DNA of 64,000 bases, from contig NZ_QZWF01000009.1 of the NCBI RefSeq assembly GCF_004187715.1, positions 1 through 64,000 on the forward strand, written 5' to 3'. The notes below the pieces were generated by a model that did no database searches, had not been told where the DNA came from, and worked only from the letters and a program-made list of their open reading frames with translations. The stretch comes from Streptomyces sp. F001. GTDB taxonomy: Bacteria > Actinomycetota > Actinomycetes > Streptomycetales > Streptomycetaceae. The position numbers were made by a program, and so were the translations under genes. Shown piece after piece: positions 1-9,097 of the stretch (within the stretch, counting starts at the first letter, position 1; each line of letters opens with the position of its first letter).

Positions 1-147
1 GCGGGGAACGAGCCGGCCGCGGAGCGGGGCCGGGCGGACGGGGAACAGGTCAGCCGCGGAGCGGGACCGGGGCGGAGTCGAGTCGGTCGCGGAGCCGCGG
101 GTTCGGTCATGGACACCGGTCCCAGGGCCCCGCGAGCCGACGGTGTC

Positions 148-1437
148 TCACTTGGTCTGTGGAACAGCCGCCTGACTGAGCGGCAGTTCGGTGTCGCCAC
201 GCGCATAGGACTGGCGGGGCACGAGCGGGCCGGCCAGGGCCGTGGTCACCAGCGCCATCAGCACCATCATCGTGAACATGCGGTTGTCCAGGACACCCAT
301 GCTCACCCCGGCGTTCAGGATGATGAGCTCGGTGAGCCCCCGGGTGTTCATCAGCACTCCGACGACCGAGGACTCGCGCCAGGTCATGCCCGTCATCCGG
401 GCCGCGGCTATCGCCCCCGACATCTTCCCGAAGCAGGCGACCAGCACGATGGCGACCAGTTCCAGGAGCCCGGCCCCGCCCAGCTGCGTGACGTCGACCG
501 AAAGCCCGGTGGTGATGAAGAAGATGGGCATGAGCAGCGTCGTGATGTGCTCGAACGGCACGCACACCGAGGACCTGAGCCGCTTGAGCGAGTCGCGCGG
601 CATGATCAGACCGAAGGTGAAGGCACCGAAGATCGCGTCCAGTCCGATCCGGTGCGTGACGTAGGCGGAGAGGAAGACGCCGGCCGCGAGGATCGGAAGC
701 AGCCGCGGTGAGGCGACGTCGTTCTTCGTCATCCCGTCGATCAGCCTGCGCAGCAGTGGGCGTACGACGACGAAGAGCACCAGGGCGTACAGCGCCGTGC
801 CGCCGACGACCGTGATCACCTGGCCGGAGCCGGTGGAGACCGCCACCACCGACACCGCCGCGAGCATGCACCAGGCGAGTGCGTCGCCCACGGCGGCGCT
901 CGCCAGGGCGACGATGCCCACGCGAGTGTGCTGGAGGCGGTGCTCCAGGATGATCCGGGCGAGCACCGGGAACGCCGTGATGGCCATCGCCGTGCCGACG
1001 AACAGGACGAAGGGCAGCTTCCCCACGTGGTGCCCGCCGACGGTGTCGTGCCCGGCGTGGATCCAGGCGGCCAGCGCCGCACCGGTGACGAACGGCACCG
1101 CGATCGCCGCCAGGGAGATGCTGAGCACCGCCTTCTTGCGGGCGCTCACCTGCCTCAGATCGATTTCCCACCCGATCAGGAACATGAAGAGCAGGATGCC
1201 CACCTGCGCTATCGCGGCCAGCCCGGAACGCGTCTGAGCCGGGAACAGCACGTCGGGCAGGTCGCCCGGAAGGAGGCCGAGCAGGCTGGGACCCAGCAGA
1301 ATCCCCGCAAGGATCTCGGCGATCACCGGTGGCTGCCTCAAGCGCCGCAGCAGGGGAACGAGCACCGACCCCGCCGTCAGGATGACGGCGACGCCCGCCA
1401 CGGTCCCGGCGAGGATGTCGGCCGAGTTCCCAGCCAT
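148..1437 (-). CDS. Cation:proton (Na+/H+) antiporter, CPA2-like
   Basis: A 429-residue integral membrane protein with about 12 hydrophobic segments and the typical exchanger sequence pattern (PPVIAEILAGILLGPSLLG near the N-terminus; membrane acidic residues such as GWEIDLRQ and AVGDALAW). The family swaps Na+ or K+ for protons across the plasma membrane. It is preceded by the cupin gene at 1441-1968 with a 3-bp gap, so the two are co-transcribed away from the polyketide operon. Antiporters of this class sit in several aromatic polyketide clusters, and a role in export or pH balance is an inference from position. The start ATG at 1437 is the only one that keeps the first membrane helix intact. 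The family call is firm; the transported ion is not known. Confidence 0.85.
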   Translation of the reverse strand: MAGNSADILAGTVAGVAVILTAGSVLVPLLRRLRQPPVIAEILAGILLGPSLLGLLPGDLPDVLFPAQTRSGLAAIAQVGILLFMFLIGWEIDLRQVSARKKAVLSISLAAIAVPFVTGAALAAWIHAGHDTVGGHHVGKLPFVLFVGTAMAITAFPVLARIILEHRLQHTRVGIVALASAAVGDALAWCMLAAVSVVAVSTGSGQVITVVGGTALYALVLFVVVRPLLRRLIDGMTKNDVASPRLLPILAAGVFLSAYVTHRIGLDAIFGAFTFGLIMPRDSLKRLRSSVCVPFEHITTLLMPIFFITTGLSVDVTQLGGAGLLELVAIVLVACFGKMSGAIAAARMTGMTWRESSVVGVLMNTRGLTELIILNAGVSMGVLDNRMFTMMVLMALVTTALAGPLVPRQSYARGDTELPLSQAAVPQTK

Positions 1438-1440
1438 GGC

Positions 1441-1968
1441 CTAGCCCCGTTCCGCGGGCGCGCCGCCCGCAGGTCCACCCGGCCGGCCGCCGCCCGCAGC
1501 GAGCGGACCGCGCTTGGGACGGAACCCGACGATGTGGTGCTTGGTGGCGAGCGCCTGCATCTTCTCCCAGTCCGGCGGGCCCTGACCGTCGATCAGCCGG
1601 CCCAGTTCCTCGAACCAGTTCTCGACGCCACCCGGGGTGGCGATGCACAGCATCTTGCTCGGCCTGTGCCAGGTGTTGACGAAGGCGTGCCCCACCCCGC
1701 GGGGCCCGTACACCAGACTGCCGGCCGGCGCCTTGTGCTTTTCTCCGTCGAGCTCGATCTCGTATTCCCCGTCGATGACGTAGAAGGACTCGTCGACGTC
1801 CTCGTGAATGTGCAACGGCGGTCCGCCGCCGGGCGGGGTCGTCACCTCGAAGAAGGAATACAGACCACCGGTATCCTCGCCACGGAGCAGCCAACGCCCC
1901 GTCTCACCAGCCCATTTGATGGGCTTGACGCCGTCCAGGTGGACTACGCGTCCGCGCGTCGCAGTCAT
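1441..1968 (-). CDS. Cupin-domain protein
   Basis: A 175-residue single-domain cupin. The first cupin motif reads HIHEDVDESFYVIDGEYE (His and Glu metal ligands) at about residues 54-71, and the second reads GPRGVGHAFVN. Such proteins often bind a divalent metal and act as small oxygenases or isomerases, or as accessory proteins in polyketide clusters. The start ATG at 1968 has AAAGGAC directly upstream; an upstream in-frame start at 1992 has no better site. It is divergent from the carboxylase gene at 2157, and the antiporter follows 3 bp after its stop. The C-terminal tail is rich in Gly, Ala and Pro. The substrate cannot be read from the sequence. Confidence 0.8.
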   Translation of the reverse strand: MTATRGRVVHLDGVKPIKWAGETGRWLLRGEDTGGLYSFFEVTTPPGGGPPLHIHEDVDESFYVIDGEYEIELDGEKHKAPAGSLVYGPRGVGHAFVNTWHRPSKMLCIATPGGVENWFEELGRLIDGQGPPDWEKMQALATKHHIVGFRPKRGPLAAGGGRPGGPAGGAPAERG

Positions 1969-2156
1969 TGTCCGTCCTTTCCTTCCGGTCATTCGGCTGC
2001 CATGAGTATCGGCGGCCCCGATAAAGCGCCGAATAAGCGGCGCCGAAGTCCCTCGACTTTGCGGCGGACTAATAGGAACTTTTTTCCGCCGCAGCAGACT
2101 CCGACGGGTGCCGGTCGATCGGGCCGGCCACGTGAAGCGCGTCTGCTGGAGGGAGC
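1969..2156. promoter_or_regulatory. Divergent promoter region of the polyketide cluster
   Basis: A 188-bp gap between the leftward cupin/antiporter pair and the rightward carboxylase-PKS genes. It contains a locally AT-rich stretch around 2068-2090 (ACTAATAGGAAC then a T run), which is unusual here and suits a promoter. No defined operator could be recognised. Assignment rests on the divergent gene layout. Confidence 0.45.
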
Positions 2157-3794
2157 GTGAGTGGCGTGTCGGACGATCAACGGCATGGCACTGCTGTGAC
2201 GGAGGTGCGGGAGAAGGAACGCGATGCCCCGGCCGGACTGCCCGCCGAGGGGCTCATCGACCGGACCACCGAACTCGCCGTCATCAAGCAGCGCGTGGTG
2301 GAGGGCCTGAACGAGGAGTCGGCCCAGCGGCAGCACCGGCTGGGCAAGTTGACGGCGCGGGAGCGGATCGAGCGGCTGCTCGACCCGGGTTCCTTCACCG
2401 AGCTGGAGATGCTGCGCCGGCATCGGGCCACCGACTTCGGGATGGACGCCAAACGCCCCTACACGGACGGTGTGCTGACCGGCTGGGGCACGGTCGAGGG
2501 CCGCAAGGTCTTCGTGTACGCACACGACTTCGGGATCTTCGGTGGCTCACTCGGCGAGGCCCACGCCGCGAAGATCCACAAGGTGATGGATCTGGCGCAG
2601 AGTGCGGGCGCTCCGTTGATCGGGCTCAACGACGGTGCCGGCGCCCGCATCCAGGAGGGCGTGATGGCCCTCGCGGGGTACGGCGGCATCTTCCGCCGCA
2701 ATGTCGCGGCGTCGGGGGTGATCCCGCAGATCAGCGTGATGCTCGGACCGTGCGCCGGCGGCGCGGCCTACTCACCGGCACTCACCGACTTTGTGCTGAT
2801 GGTGCGCAGAACGGCGAGCATGTACGTCACCGGGCCCGATGTGATCAAGGCGGTCACCGGGGAGGAGATCGGTCTGGAAGGGCTCGGCGGCGCGGACGTG
2901 CACGCCGAGTCCGGGCAGGCGACGTTCGTCCACGACGACGAGGACGACGCGTTCGAGACGCTGCGCTGGCTGCTGTCGTACCTGCCCTCGAACAACCGGG
3001 AGTTCCCGCCCGCACAAGCCCCGGCCGACCCGGTCGACCGCTCCTGTGACCGTCTGCTCGACATCGTCCCCAACTCCCCCAACCAGCCCTACGACGTACG
3101 TCAGGTGATCGAGGAGATCGTCGACGACGGCGACTTCCTGGAGTTGCAGCAGGCCTGGGCCGGGAACGTCGTCATCGGTCTCGCCCGGATCGGCGGCGAG
3201 GTCGTCGGCATGGTGGCCAACCAGCCCATGGTCCTCGCCGGTGTCCTGGACATCGAGGCCTCGCAGAAGGCCGCCCGGTTCATCAGGTTCTGCGACTCCT
3301 TCAACATCCCGCTGGTGACGCTGGTGGACGTCCCGGGCTTCCTGCCGGGTGTCGACCAGGAACGCAACGGCATCATCCGCAACGGGGCCAAGCTCCTGTA
3401 CGCGTACTGCGAGGCGACGGTGCCCCGCATCCAGGTGCTGATGCGCAAGGCGTACGGAGGGGCCTACATCGTCATGGACTCCCGGTCCATCGGCACCGAC
3501 CTCTCCCTCGCCTGGCCTTCCAACGAGGTGGCCGTGATGGGCGCCGAGGCGGCGACCAACGTGATCCACCGACGGGCCATCCAGAACGCCGACGACGAGC
3601 AGGACACCCGGCGTCGGCTGATCGAGGAGTACCAGCGCACCCTGATGCACCCGTACTACGGAGCGGAGCGCGGCCTCGTCGACGACGTCATCGACCCGCG
3701 CGAGACCAGGTCGGCCATCCACACCGGACTGCAGATGCTCCGCTCCAAGCGGGTCACCCTTCCTGAGCGCAAGCACGGCAACTCGCCGCTGTGA
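2157..3794 (+). CDS. Acyl-CoA carboxylase carboxyltransferase (beta) subunit
   Basis: A 545-residue protein of the acetyl/propionyl-CoA carboxylase beta family. It contains the N-terminal signature HRLGKLTARERIERLLDPGSF, the oxyanion-hole glycine motifs GPCAGGAAY and RKAYGGAYIVM, and the C-terminal crotonase half. It transfers CO2 from biotin to acetyl- or propionyl-CoA to make malonyl- or methylmalonyl-CoA. An alpha subunit (12220-13998) and an epsilon subunit (9643-9840) lie in the same cluster, so this is a dedicated precursor-supply enzyme. The GTG at 2157 follows GGAGGGAG; the GTG at 2166 would have better spacing. It is the first gene of a rightward operon. Confidence 0.93.
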   Translation: MSGVSDDQRHGTAVTEVREKERDAPAGLPAEGLIDRTTELAVIKQRVVEGLNEESAQRQHRLGKLTARERIERLLDPGSFTELEMLRRHRATDFGMDAKRPYTDGVLTGWGTVEGRKVFVYAHDFGIFGGSLGEAHAAKIHKVMDLAQSAGAPLIGLNDGAGARIQEGVMALAGYGGIFRRNVAASGVIPQISVMLGPCAGGAAYSPALTDFVLMVRRTASMYVTGPDVIKAVTGEEIGLEGLGGADVHAESGQATFVHDDEDDAFETLRWLLSYLPSNNREFPPAQAPADPVDRSCDRLLDIVPNSPNQPYDVRQVIEEIVDDGDFLELQQAWAGNVVIGLARIGGEVVGMVANQPMVLAGVLDIEASQKAARFIRFCDSFNIPLVTLVDVPGFLPGVDQERNGIIRNGAKLLYAYCEATVPRIQVLMRKAYGGAYIVMDSRSIGTDLSLAWPSNEVAVMGAEAATNVIHRRAIQNADDEQDTRRRLIEEYQRTLMHPYYGAERGLVDDVIDPRETRSAIHTGLQMLRSKRVTLPERKHGNSPL

Positions 3795-3825
3795 CCGCAC
3801 CCGACACCCTGAGGAGTCACGTCTC

Positions 3826-4269
3826 ATGAGCAACGAGAGCACGGACAGCGCGCGGAAGAGCTTTCGCAAGGTCGCCTTCGGCGAGGTACCCGTGAACCGG
3901 CACCGGGGCGGCACGCTGCGCACCCTGCTCGGACCCGCGAACGTGGGCGCCACCAGCGGGTTCATGGGCCACGCCCGGCTCGAGCCCGGCGAGTACATCA
4001 GCGAGCACTACCACCCCTACTCGGAGGAGTTCGTCCTGCTGCTGTCCGGACGGATCGTCATGCGGCTCAACGGCGAGGACATCGAGCTGGCCCCCCAGGA
4101 GGGCATCCTCGTCCCGATCGGGGTCCGGCACCGGCTGGAGAACAAGGGCACCGAGGCCGCGGAGCTCGTCTACCACCTGGGCCCGCTGGCCCCGCGTCCC
4201 GACCTCGGGCACGTGGACACCGAGGACCTGCCCTTCCCCGAGCTGGCCCCCGCGGGAGAGCCGCGATGA
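3826..4269 (+). CDS. Polyketide-cluster cupin (TcmJ/WhiE-ORFII type)
   Basis: A 147-residue cupin. Motif 1 is HYHPYSEEFVLLLSGRIVMRLNGE and motif 2 is VPIGVRHRLENKG. Small cupins of this type stand directly before the KS-alpha gene in many type II clusters (tcmJ, whiE-ORFII) and help form the correctly folded polyketide, although their exact reaction is unresolved. Here it lies 31 bp after the carboxylase beta gene and its stop overlaps the KS start by 4 bp (ATGA), so translation is coupled. GAGGAG precedes the ATG. Confidence 0.87.
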   Translation: MSNESTDSARKSFRKVAFGEVPVNRHRGGTLRTLLGPANVGATSGFMGHARLEPGEYISEHYHPYSEEFVLLLSGRIVMRLNGEDIELAPQEGILVPIGVRHRLENKGTEAAELVYHLGPLAPRPDLGHVDTEDLPFPELAPAGEPR

Positions 4270-5540
4270 GCGACTGGGGAGCCGTCGTCACCGGGGTGGG
4301 CGTGGTGGCGCCGGGCGCCGTCGGCCGGGCGGCCTACTGGGATCTGCTGACCGCCGGCCGGACCGCGACGCGCGGGATCACACTGTTCGACGCCGCCGGC
4401 TTCCAGTCCCGGATCGCGGCGGAGGTCGACTTCGACCCCGCCGCGGCGGGGCTGACGCCGCACGAGGTGGAACGCATGGACCGCAGCGCACAGTTCGCCG
4501 TGGTCGCCGCCCGCGAGGCCCTCGCGGACGCCGGTCTGGAGCCCGGGCAGACCGACCCGGAGCGGGTGGGCGTCAGCATCGGCAGTGCGGTCGGCTGCAC
4601 CACCCGGCTCGAGGACGAGTACGTGATGGTCAGCGACTCGGGCAAGAACTGGGAGGTCACGCCCGAGTTCGCCACCGACCACCTCTACCGGGCGCTCATC
4701 CCGAGCACCCTCGCGGTGGAGGTGGCGTGGACGGCCGGCGCGGAGGGGCCGACGACGGTGGTCTCCACCGGCTGCACCTCCGGGCTCGATGCGGTCGGCC
4801 ACGGGGTGCAGCTCATCTCGGAGGGCGCCGCCGACGTCGTGATCGCCGGGGCGACCGACGCCCCGATCTCCCCGATCACGGTGGCCTGTTTCGACGCCAT
4901 CGGCGCCACCTCGCGCAACAACGAGGACGCCGCGCACTCCTCCCGCCCCTTCGACCGGGACCGGGACGGCTTCGTGCTCGGTGAGGGGTCCGCGGTGCTG
5001 GTCCTGGAGAGCCGGGAGCACGCGGCCCGCCGGGGCGCGCACGGCTACGCGGAGATCATCGGGTTCGCGCAGCGCAGCAACGCCTACCACATGACCGGGC
5101 TCAAGCCGGACGGGCTCGACATGGCCGAGGCGATCGAGATCGCCATGCGCCGGGCCGGCATCACGCCCGACATGATCAGTTACGTCAACGCCCACGGCTC
5201 CGGCACGGCGCAGAACGACCGTCATGAGACGGCAGCGGTGAAGAAGGCCCTGGGCGAGGCGGCCCACCGGGTTCCCGTCAGTTCCATCAAGTCGATGATC
5301 GGTCACTCGCTCGGCGCCATCGGCGCCCTGGAGGTCGCTGCCTGCGCGCTGGCGATCGAGACCGACACGGTCCCGCCCACGGCCAACCTGCAGCACCAGG
5401 ATCCGGCTCTGGACCTCGACTACGTGCCGCTGGCCGCGCGCAAGAACGTCAACGACATCGTGCTGAGCGTGGGCAGCGGTTTCGGCGGCTTCCAGTCGGC
5501 GATGCTGCTGGCCCGGCCCGGCCTGGCAAGCAGGAAGTGA
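4266..5540 (+). CDS. Type II PKS ketosynthase alpha (KS-alpha)
   Basis: A 424-residue condensing enzyme that elongates the poly-beta-ketone on the ACP together with the chain length factor. The active-site Cys is at residue 170 in STGCTSGLDAVGHG, and the catalytic histidines are in NAHGSGTAQNDRHE and GHSLGAIGALE. The length is typical of the family. It overlaps the upstream cupin by 4 bp and is followed after 4 bp by the chain length factor gene. The Cys-His-His set is complete, so the enzyme should be active. The closest described types are tetracenomycin and spore-pigment ketosynthases, judged only from recalled motifs. Confidence 0.96.
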   Translation: MSDWGAVVTGVGVVAPGAVGRAAYWDLLTAGRTATRGITLFDAAGFQSRIAAEVDFDPAAAGLTPHEVERMDRSAQFAVVAAREALADAGLEPGQTDPERVGVSIGSAVGCTTRLEDEYVMVSDSGKNWEVTPEFATDHLYRALIPSTLAVEVAWTAGAEGPTTVVSTGCTSGLDAVGHGVQLISEGAADVVIAGATDAPISPITVACFDAIGATSRNNEDAAHSSRPFDRDRDGFVLGEGSAVLVLESREHAARRGAHGYAEIIGFAQRSNAYHMTGLKPDGLDMAEAIEIAMRRAGITPDMISYVNAHGSGTAQNDRHETAAVKKALGEAAHRVPVSSIKSMIGHSLGAIGALEVAACALAIETDTVPPTANLQHQDPALDLDYVPLAARKNVNDIVLSVGSGFGGFQSAMLLARPGLASRK

Positions 5541-5544
5541 CGGA

Positions 5545-6765
5545 ATGACCAAGAACCGTCGCACCGTGTTCAGTGGTGTGTCAGCGATCGCCCCGAACGG
5601 CTCCACCACCAAGGAGTTCTGGGACGCGACCCTCAACGGTGTCAGCGGCATCGGGCCGATCAGTACCTTCGACGCCTCCGGATATCCGGTCCGTCTGGCC
5701 GGCCAGGTCGCCGACTTCGCGCCGCGTGACAGCATCGACGGCCGGCTCATGGTGCAGACCGACCGGTGGACGCAGCTCGGCCTGGTCGCCGCGGCACGCG
5801 CGCTCGAGGACGCGGAGATCGATCCGGCGGCCCTCGACGAGTACGACATGTCGGTGATCACGGCAACCTCGTCGGGCGGAAACGAGTTCGGTCAGCGCGA
5901 GATCCAGAAACTGTGGGACAAGGGCGCGCGCTATGTCGGGCCGTACCAGTCCATCGCCTGGTTCTACGCGGCGACCACCGGCCAGATCTCCATCCGGCAC
6001 GGTATGAAGGGCGCCTGCGGGGTGCTGGTGGGCGAGCAGGCCGGCGGTCTCGACGCGCTGGGCCAGGCCCGCCGGGCGCTGGTCGACGACGCGACGACGG
6101 TGGTCAGCGGCGGCACGGACGCCCCGCTCGGCCCCTACGCGCTGGCCTGTCACGTCTCGTCCCGACTCCTGACGGAACGTCAGGACCCGGTCAGGGCCTA
6201 CCGTCCCTTCGACGCCGAGGCGGACGGATACGTCGCGGGCGAGGGCGGGGCGATCTTCATCCTCGAGGCCGAGGACACCGTACGCGCCCGTGACGCCGGT
6301 CCGGGCTACGGAGTGCTCGCCGGCTACGCCGCGACCTTCGACCCGCGTCCCGGTTCGGGCCGCGAGCCCGGACTGCGGCGGGCGATCGTACGAGCGCTGG
6401 CCGATGCCCGGGTCGACCCGTCCGAGGTCGACGTGGTCTTCGCCGACGGGCTCGGGGTGCCCGAGGCCGACCGGGCCGAGGCCGAGGCGATCAGCGCGGT
6501 CTTCGGGGCGCGCAGGGTGCCGGTGACGGTGCCCAAGTGCCTCGTGGGACGCCTGCATGCGGGCGGGGCACCGCTGGACGTGGCGATGGCGCTGCTGTCC
6601 ATCCGGGACTCCGTCATCCCCGGCACCCCGAGCCTGGGCGAGCTCGCCCCGGGCATCGACCTGGACGTCGTACGCGAGACGCGTCAGGCGACCGTGCGCA
6701 CCGCGCTGGTGCTGGCGCGCGGCTTCGAGGGCTTCAACGCGGCCGTCGTCATCCGGTCCGTGTAG
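5545..6765 (+). CDS. Type II PKS chain length factor (KS-beta)
   Basis: A 406-residue ketosynthase homologue in which the active-site Cys is replaced by Gln (VGEQAGGLDALG, Gln near residue 155). That is the hallmark of chain length factors, which dimerise with KS-alpha, prime the chain by malonyl decarboxylation and set the number of extensions. The His motif region is also altered (VFADGLGVPEADRAE), as expected. The gene follows KS-alpha with a 4-bp gap and is followed by the ACP-cyclase gene after 40 bp. The chain length made cannot be deduced by eye. Confidence 0.95.
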   Translation: MTKNRRTVFSGVSAIAPNGSTTKEFWDATLNGVSGIGPISTFDASGYPVRLAGQVADFAPRDSIDGRLMVQTDRWTQLGLVAAARALEDAEIDPAALDEYDMSVITATSSGGNEFGQREIQKLWDKGARYVGPYQSIAWFYAATTGQISIRHGMKGACGVLVGEQAGGLDALGQARRALVDDATTVVSGGTDAPLGPYALACHVSSRLLTERQDPVRAYRPFDAEADGYVAGEGGAIFILEAEDTVRARDAGPGYGVLAGYAATFDPRPGSGREPGLRRAIVRALADARVDPSEVDVVFADGLGVPEADRAEAEAISAVFGARRVPVTVPKCLVGRLHAGGAPLDVAMALLSIRDSVIPGTPSLGELAPGIDLDVVRETRQATVRTALVLARGFEGFNAAVVIRSV

Positions 6766-6805
6766 GACCTCCGACTCACGAACTCACAGAAAGGCACACC
6801 CCACC

Positions 6806-7525
6806 GTGACCGTCACCGTGATCTCCCTTGACGAGTACGCCGAACTGATCAACCGTGCCTCGGGTGCGGGCCTCACCGCCGACCAACTCCTCGACGAGAC
6901 GGTGTCCTTCGACTCCCTCGGCGTCGACTCGCTCGGCGTGCTCGGCGTCGTCTCCGAGCTGGAGCAACGCTACGGCCTGGAGCCGGACAGCGGCGCCGAC
7001 CACAGCAAGAGCGCCACCGCGCTGCTGTTCGCCCTGAACCGGCGGCTGGTCGACGCCGGCCTGCTGACGGCGGGCCACACCGAGCAGAGCATCGTCATCG
7101 ACGCCCCCTACGACGAGGTGTGGCGGCAGACGAACGACGTCGCCGCCTGGCCCGAGTTGTTCAGCGAGTACGCGAAGGCCGAGATCCTGCAGACCGCCGA
7201 GAACTCCGTGACCTTCCGGCTCAGCATGCACCCCGACGAGAACGGAACCGTGTGGAGCTGGGTGTCGGAGCGGACCCTGGACCCGGAGACGGGCACGGTC
7301 CGCGCCCGCCGGGTCGAGACCGGCCCGTTCGAGTTCATGGACATCGTCTGGACGTACCGCAAGGTCGAGGGGGGTGTCGAGATGCGCTGGGTCCAGGACT
7401 TCGCCATGAAGCCGCAGGCGCCGGTCGACACCGAGACCATGACGGCCCGCATCAGCACCAACTCGTCTCTGCAACTGGCGCTGATCCGCCGCCGGGTGGA
7501 AGAGCGCGCCCGCCTCGCCGCGTGA
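6806..7525 (+). CDS. Acyl carrier protein fused to TcmN-type aromatase/cyclase
   Basis: A single 239-residue reading frame with two domains normally made by separate genes. Residues 1-80 are an acyl carrier protein with the phosphopantetheine Ser at about residue 42 (LGVDSLGVLGVVSELE). Residues 92-239 are a START/Bet v1-fold aromatase/cyclase (AGHTEQSIVIDAP, then HPDENGTVWSWVSERT and ETGPFEFMDI), which folds and aromatises the first rings. At the junction (about nt 7066-7080) the usual ATG of the cyclase appears as ACG (ACG GCG GGC CAC), and the only stop nearby, a TGA, is out of frame. The GTG at 6806 is preceded by AGAAAGG. A sequencing error at the junction would be an alternative explanation. 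Confidence 0.85.
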   Translation: MTVTVISLDEYAELINRASGAGLTADQLLDETVSFDSLGVDSLGVLGVVSELEQRYGLEPDSGADHSKSATALLFALNRRLVDAGLLTAGHTEQSIVIDAPYDEVWRQTNDVAAWPELFSEYAKAEILQTAENSVTFRLSMHPDENGTVWSWVSERTLDPETGTVRARRVETGPFEFMDIVWTYRKVEGGVEMRWVQDFAMKPQAPVDTETMTARISTNSSLQLALIRRRVEERARLAA

Positions 7526-7544
7526 CACTCCCGTACACAGGAGA

Positions 7545-7573
7545 AGCGGCCCCCCGGCTCCGGGTGGGCCGCT
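7545..7573. terminator. Hairpin terminator between convergent genes
   Basis: An inverted repeat with outer arms AGCGGCCC (7545-7552) and GGGCCGCT (7566-7573), and an inner GC stem. It lies between the stop of the ACP-cyclase gene (7525) and the stop of the convergent oxidase gene (7583). There is no U-tract, which is common in Streptomyces. It probably serves both directions. Confidence 0.65.
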
Positions 7574-7582
7574 CGCCCTGGC

Positions 7583-9097
7583 TCAGCCGATGCTCTGCGG
7601 GAAGCGGAACTGCCGGTACGGGTCGTACCTGCGCTTGACCTCGACGAGGCGGGCGTAGTTCTCCGCGTAGTACGCGGAGCGCCAGTTCTCCAGCCGCGGG
7701 TCGATGAAGTTCTGGTACGTCTCGCCGTTGGCGTGCGGGTCCAGGACGCCGAAACCGGTGTCCGCCCACTGCCGGGCGGCGGCCCGCGCCGATTCCTCCA
7801 CGGGGCCCACGGCGATCACGCCCAGGCAGCTGACGTTGAACAGGGTGTCGCGGTGGACATAGGCGGTGTCGGTGCGGCCTGGGTCGTTGGCGGCCCCGCC
7901 CAGGGCGCCCACTTGGAGGAGATGCCGCTGTCCCGGCACCCGGACCTGGTCGAACAGTCCGACCACGTCCTCCCACATGGTGCGGGCCGGCGGCCCGTCG
8001 AAGAGCCGGCTGCGCTCCGTGGCGAAGGCCGCCCGGGGCAGCCGTGCCTCGGGGTTGGAGCCGGTCCGGTGGCACTGTGGCACGGAGTAGTCGCCGCAGC
8101 CGTACTGCTCCATCATCGCGGTGACGTAGGGCTTGGTGGTGGTCTGCTGCCGGGCGGGGGCCCGGCCGACCGCGGAGACCAGCCGTGCCGCCTCCGCGGC
8201 CAGCACCTCCGGTCCGCCCGTCGAGCCCAACAGGACGGACACCAACGGGGTGTTGCCCGGCGCCGCGTCGGGCAGGGCCACGACCGCAGAGCCGCCGACC
8301 GTGCGCGGGGCGTCCACGATCCAGCGCGCCCAGGCGTCGAGCATGTCGACAGCGGCGTCGTAGCTCCACTCCAGGGTGGCGCGCGAGAGCTCGGTGACGG
8401 GCACGGGGTCGATTTCGTACGACGTCACGATGCCGAAGTTGCCGCCGCCGCCTCCGCGGATCGCCCAGTACAGGTCGGCGTGGCGGTCGGGCGAGACCCG
8501 GACGTGCCGTCCGCCGGCGAGTACCACCCGGGCGGCTCGCACGGTGTCGCTGGCAATGCCGGCGTAACGGGTGAGCAGTCCGGTGCCCCCGCCCTGCAGG
8601 AAACCGCCGAGGGCCACGGTGGGGCAGAACCCGCCGGGCACGGCAAGGCCGTGCGGGGCGAGCGCGTTCGTCGCGTCGACGAGCTGGGTGCCGGCGCCCA
8701 GCGTCGCGCGGTCCGGACCGACGCTCACCCCTGCGAGTCCGGACACGTCGATGACAAGGCCGGTGGTGGTGGAGTATCCGGCGGCGCTGTGACCGCCGCT
8801 GCGGGCGGCGAGCGCGATGTCCTCGTCCTGGGCGAAGGCCAGGCACAGCGCCACGTCGGCGGGGCTCGCGCAGTAGGCGACGGCCTGCGGGTGGATGGTG
8901 TCGAACTCGGCGGTGCTGAGCTGCTTGGCCAGCGGATAGGCGCTGTCCCCCGGGAGCACCAGACGGCCCTTCAGATGGGCCCGCAGCCGGTCCCAGTCCG
9001 CCGTGCCCCGCGGCCCGGCCGAGGGCGGTGCGGCCCCGAGGGAAAGGGTCATCGCGCCGGCCCCGGCCGCCCCGAGCAGTGCTCTTCGAGTGATCAT
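7583..9097 (-). CDS. Secreted FAD-dependent oxidase, berberine-bridge-enzyme family
   Basis: A 504-residue flavoprotein. The N-terminus (MITRRALLGAAGAGAM) is a Tat-type signal with twin Arg. The FAD domain carries RSGGHSAAGYS (His for 8-alpha-histidyl linkage) and PGGFCPTVALGG (Cys for 6-S-cysteinyl linkage), so FAD should be bicovalently bound. The C-terminal BBE motif is YDPYRQFRFPQSIG. Members oxidise alcohols, hydroquinones or amine substrates with O2. It is transcribed against the PKS operon and diverges from the cyclase gene at 9335, so a late oxidation of the polyketide outside the cell is plausible but inferred. The start ATG has AGGAAGG upstream. Confidence 0.9.
   Translation of the reverse strand: MITRRALLGAAGAGAMTLSLGAAPPSAGPRGTADWDRLRAHLKGRLVLPGDSAYPLAKQLSTAEFDTIHPQAVAYCASPADVALCLAFAQDEDIALAARSGGHSAAGYSTTTGLVIDVSGLAGVSVGPDRATLGAGTQLVDATNALAPHGLAVPGGFCPTVALGGFLQGGGTGLLTRYAGIASDTVRAARVVLAGGRHVRVSPDRHADLYWAIRGGGGGNFGIVTSYEIDPVPVTELSRATLEWSYDAAVDMLDAWARWIVDAPRTVGGSAVVALPDAAPGNTPLVSVLLGSTGGPEVLAAEAARLVSAVGRAPARQQTTTKPYVTAMMEQYGCGDYSVPQCHRTGSNPEARLPRAAFATERSRLFDGPPARTMWEDVVGLFDQVRVPGQRHLLQVGALGGAANDPGRTDTAYVHRDTLFNVSCLGVIAVGPVEESARAAARQWADTGFGVLDPHANGETYQNFIDPRLENWRSAYYAENYARLVEVKRRYDPYRQFRFPQSIG

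Noticed and set aside
1..147. Repeated CCGCGGAGCGGG-like words at the left edge
   Set aside because: Only two imperfect copies in very GC-rich sequence; no regular spacing or structure that would support a functional repeat.
107..2160. Long frames overlapping the antiporter and cupin genes on both strands
   Set aside because: They are rich in Arg, Gly, Ala and Pro, have no motifs, and mirror the high-GC third positions of the real genes.
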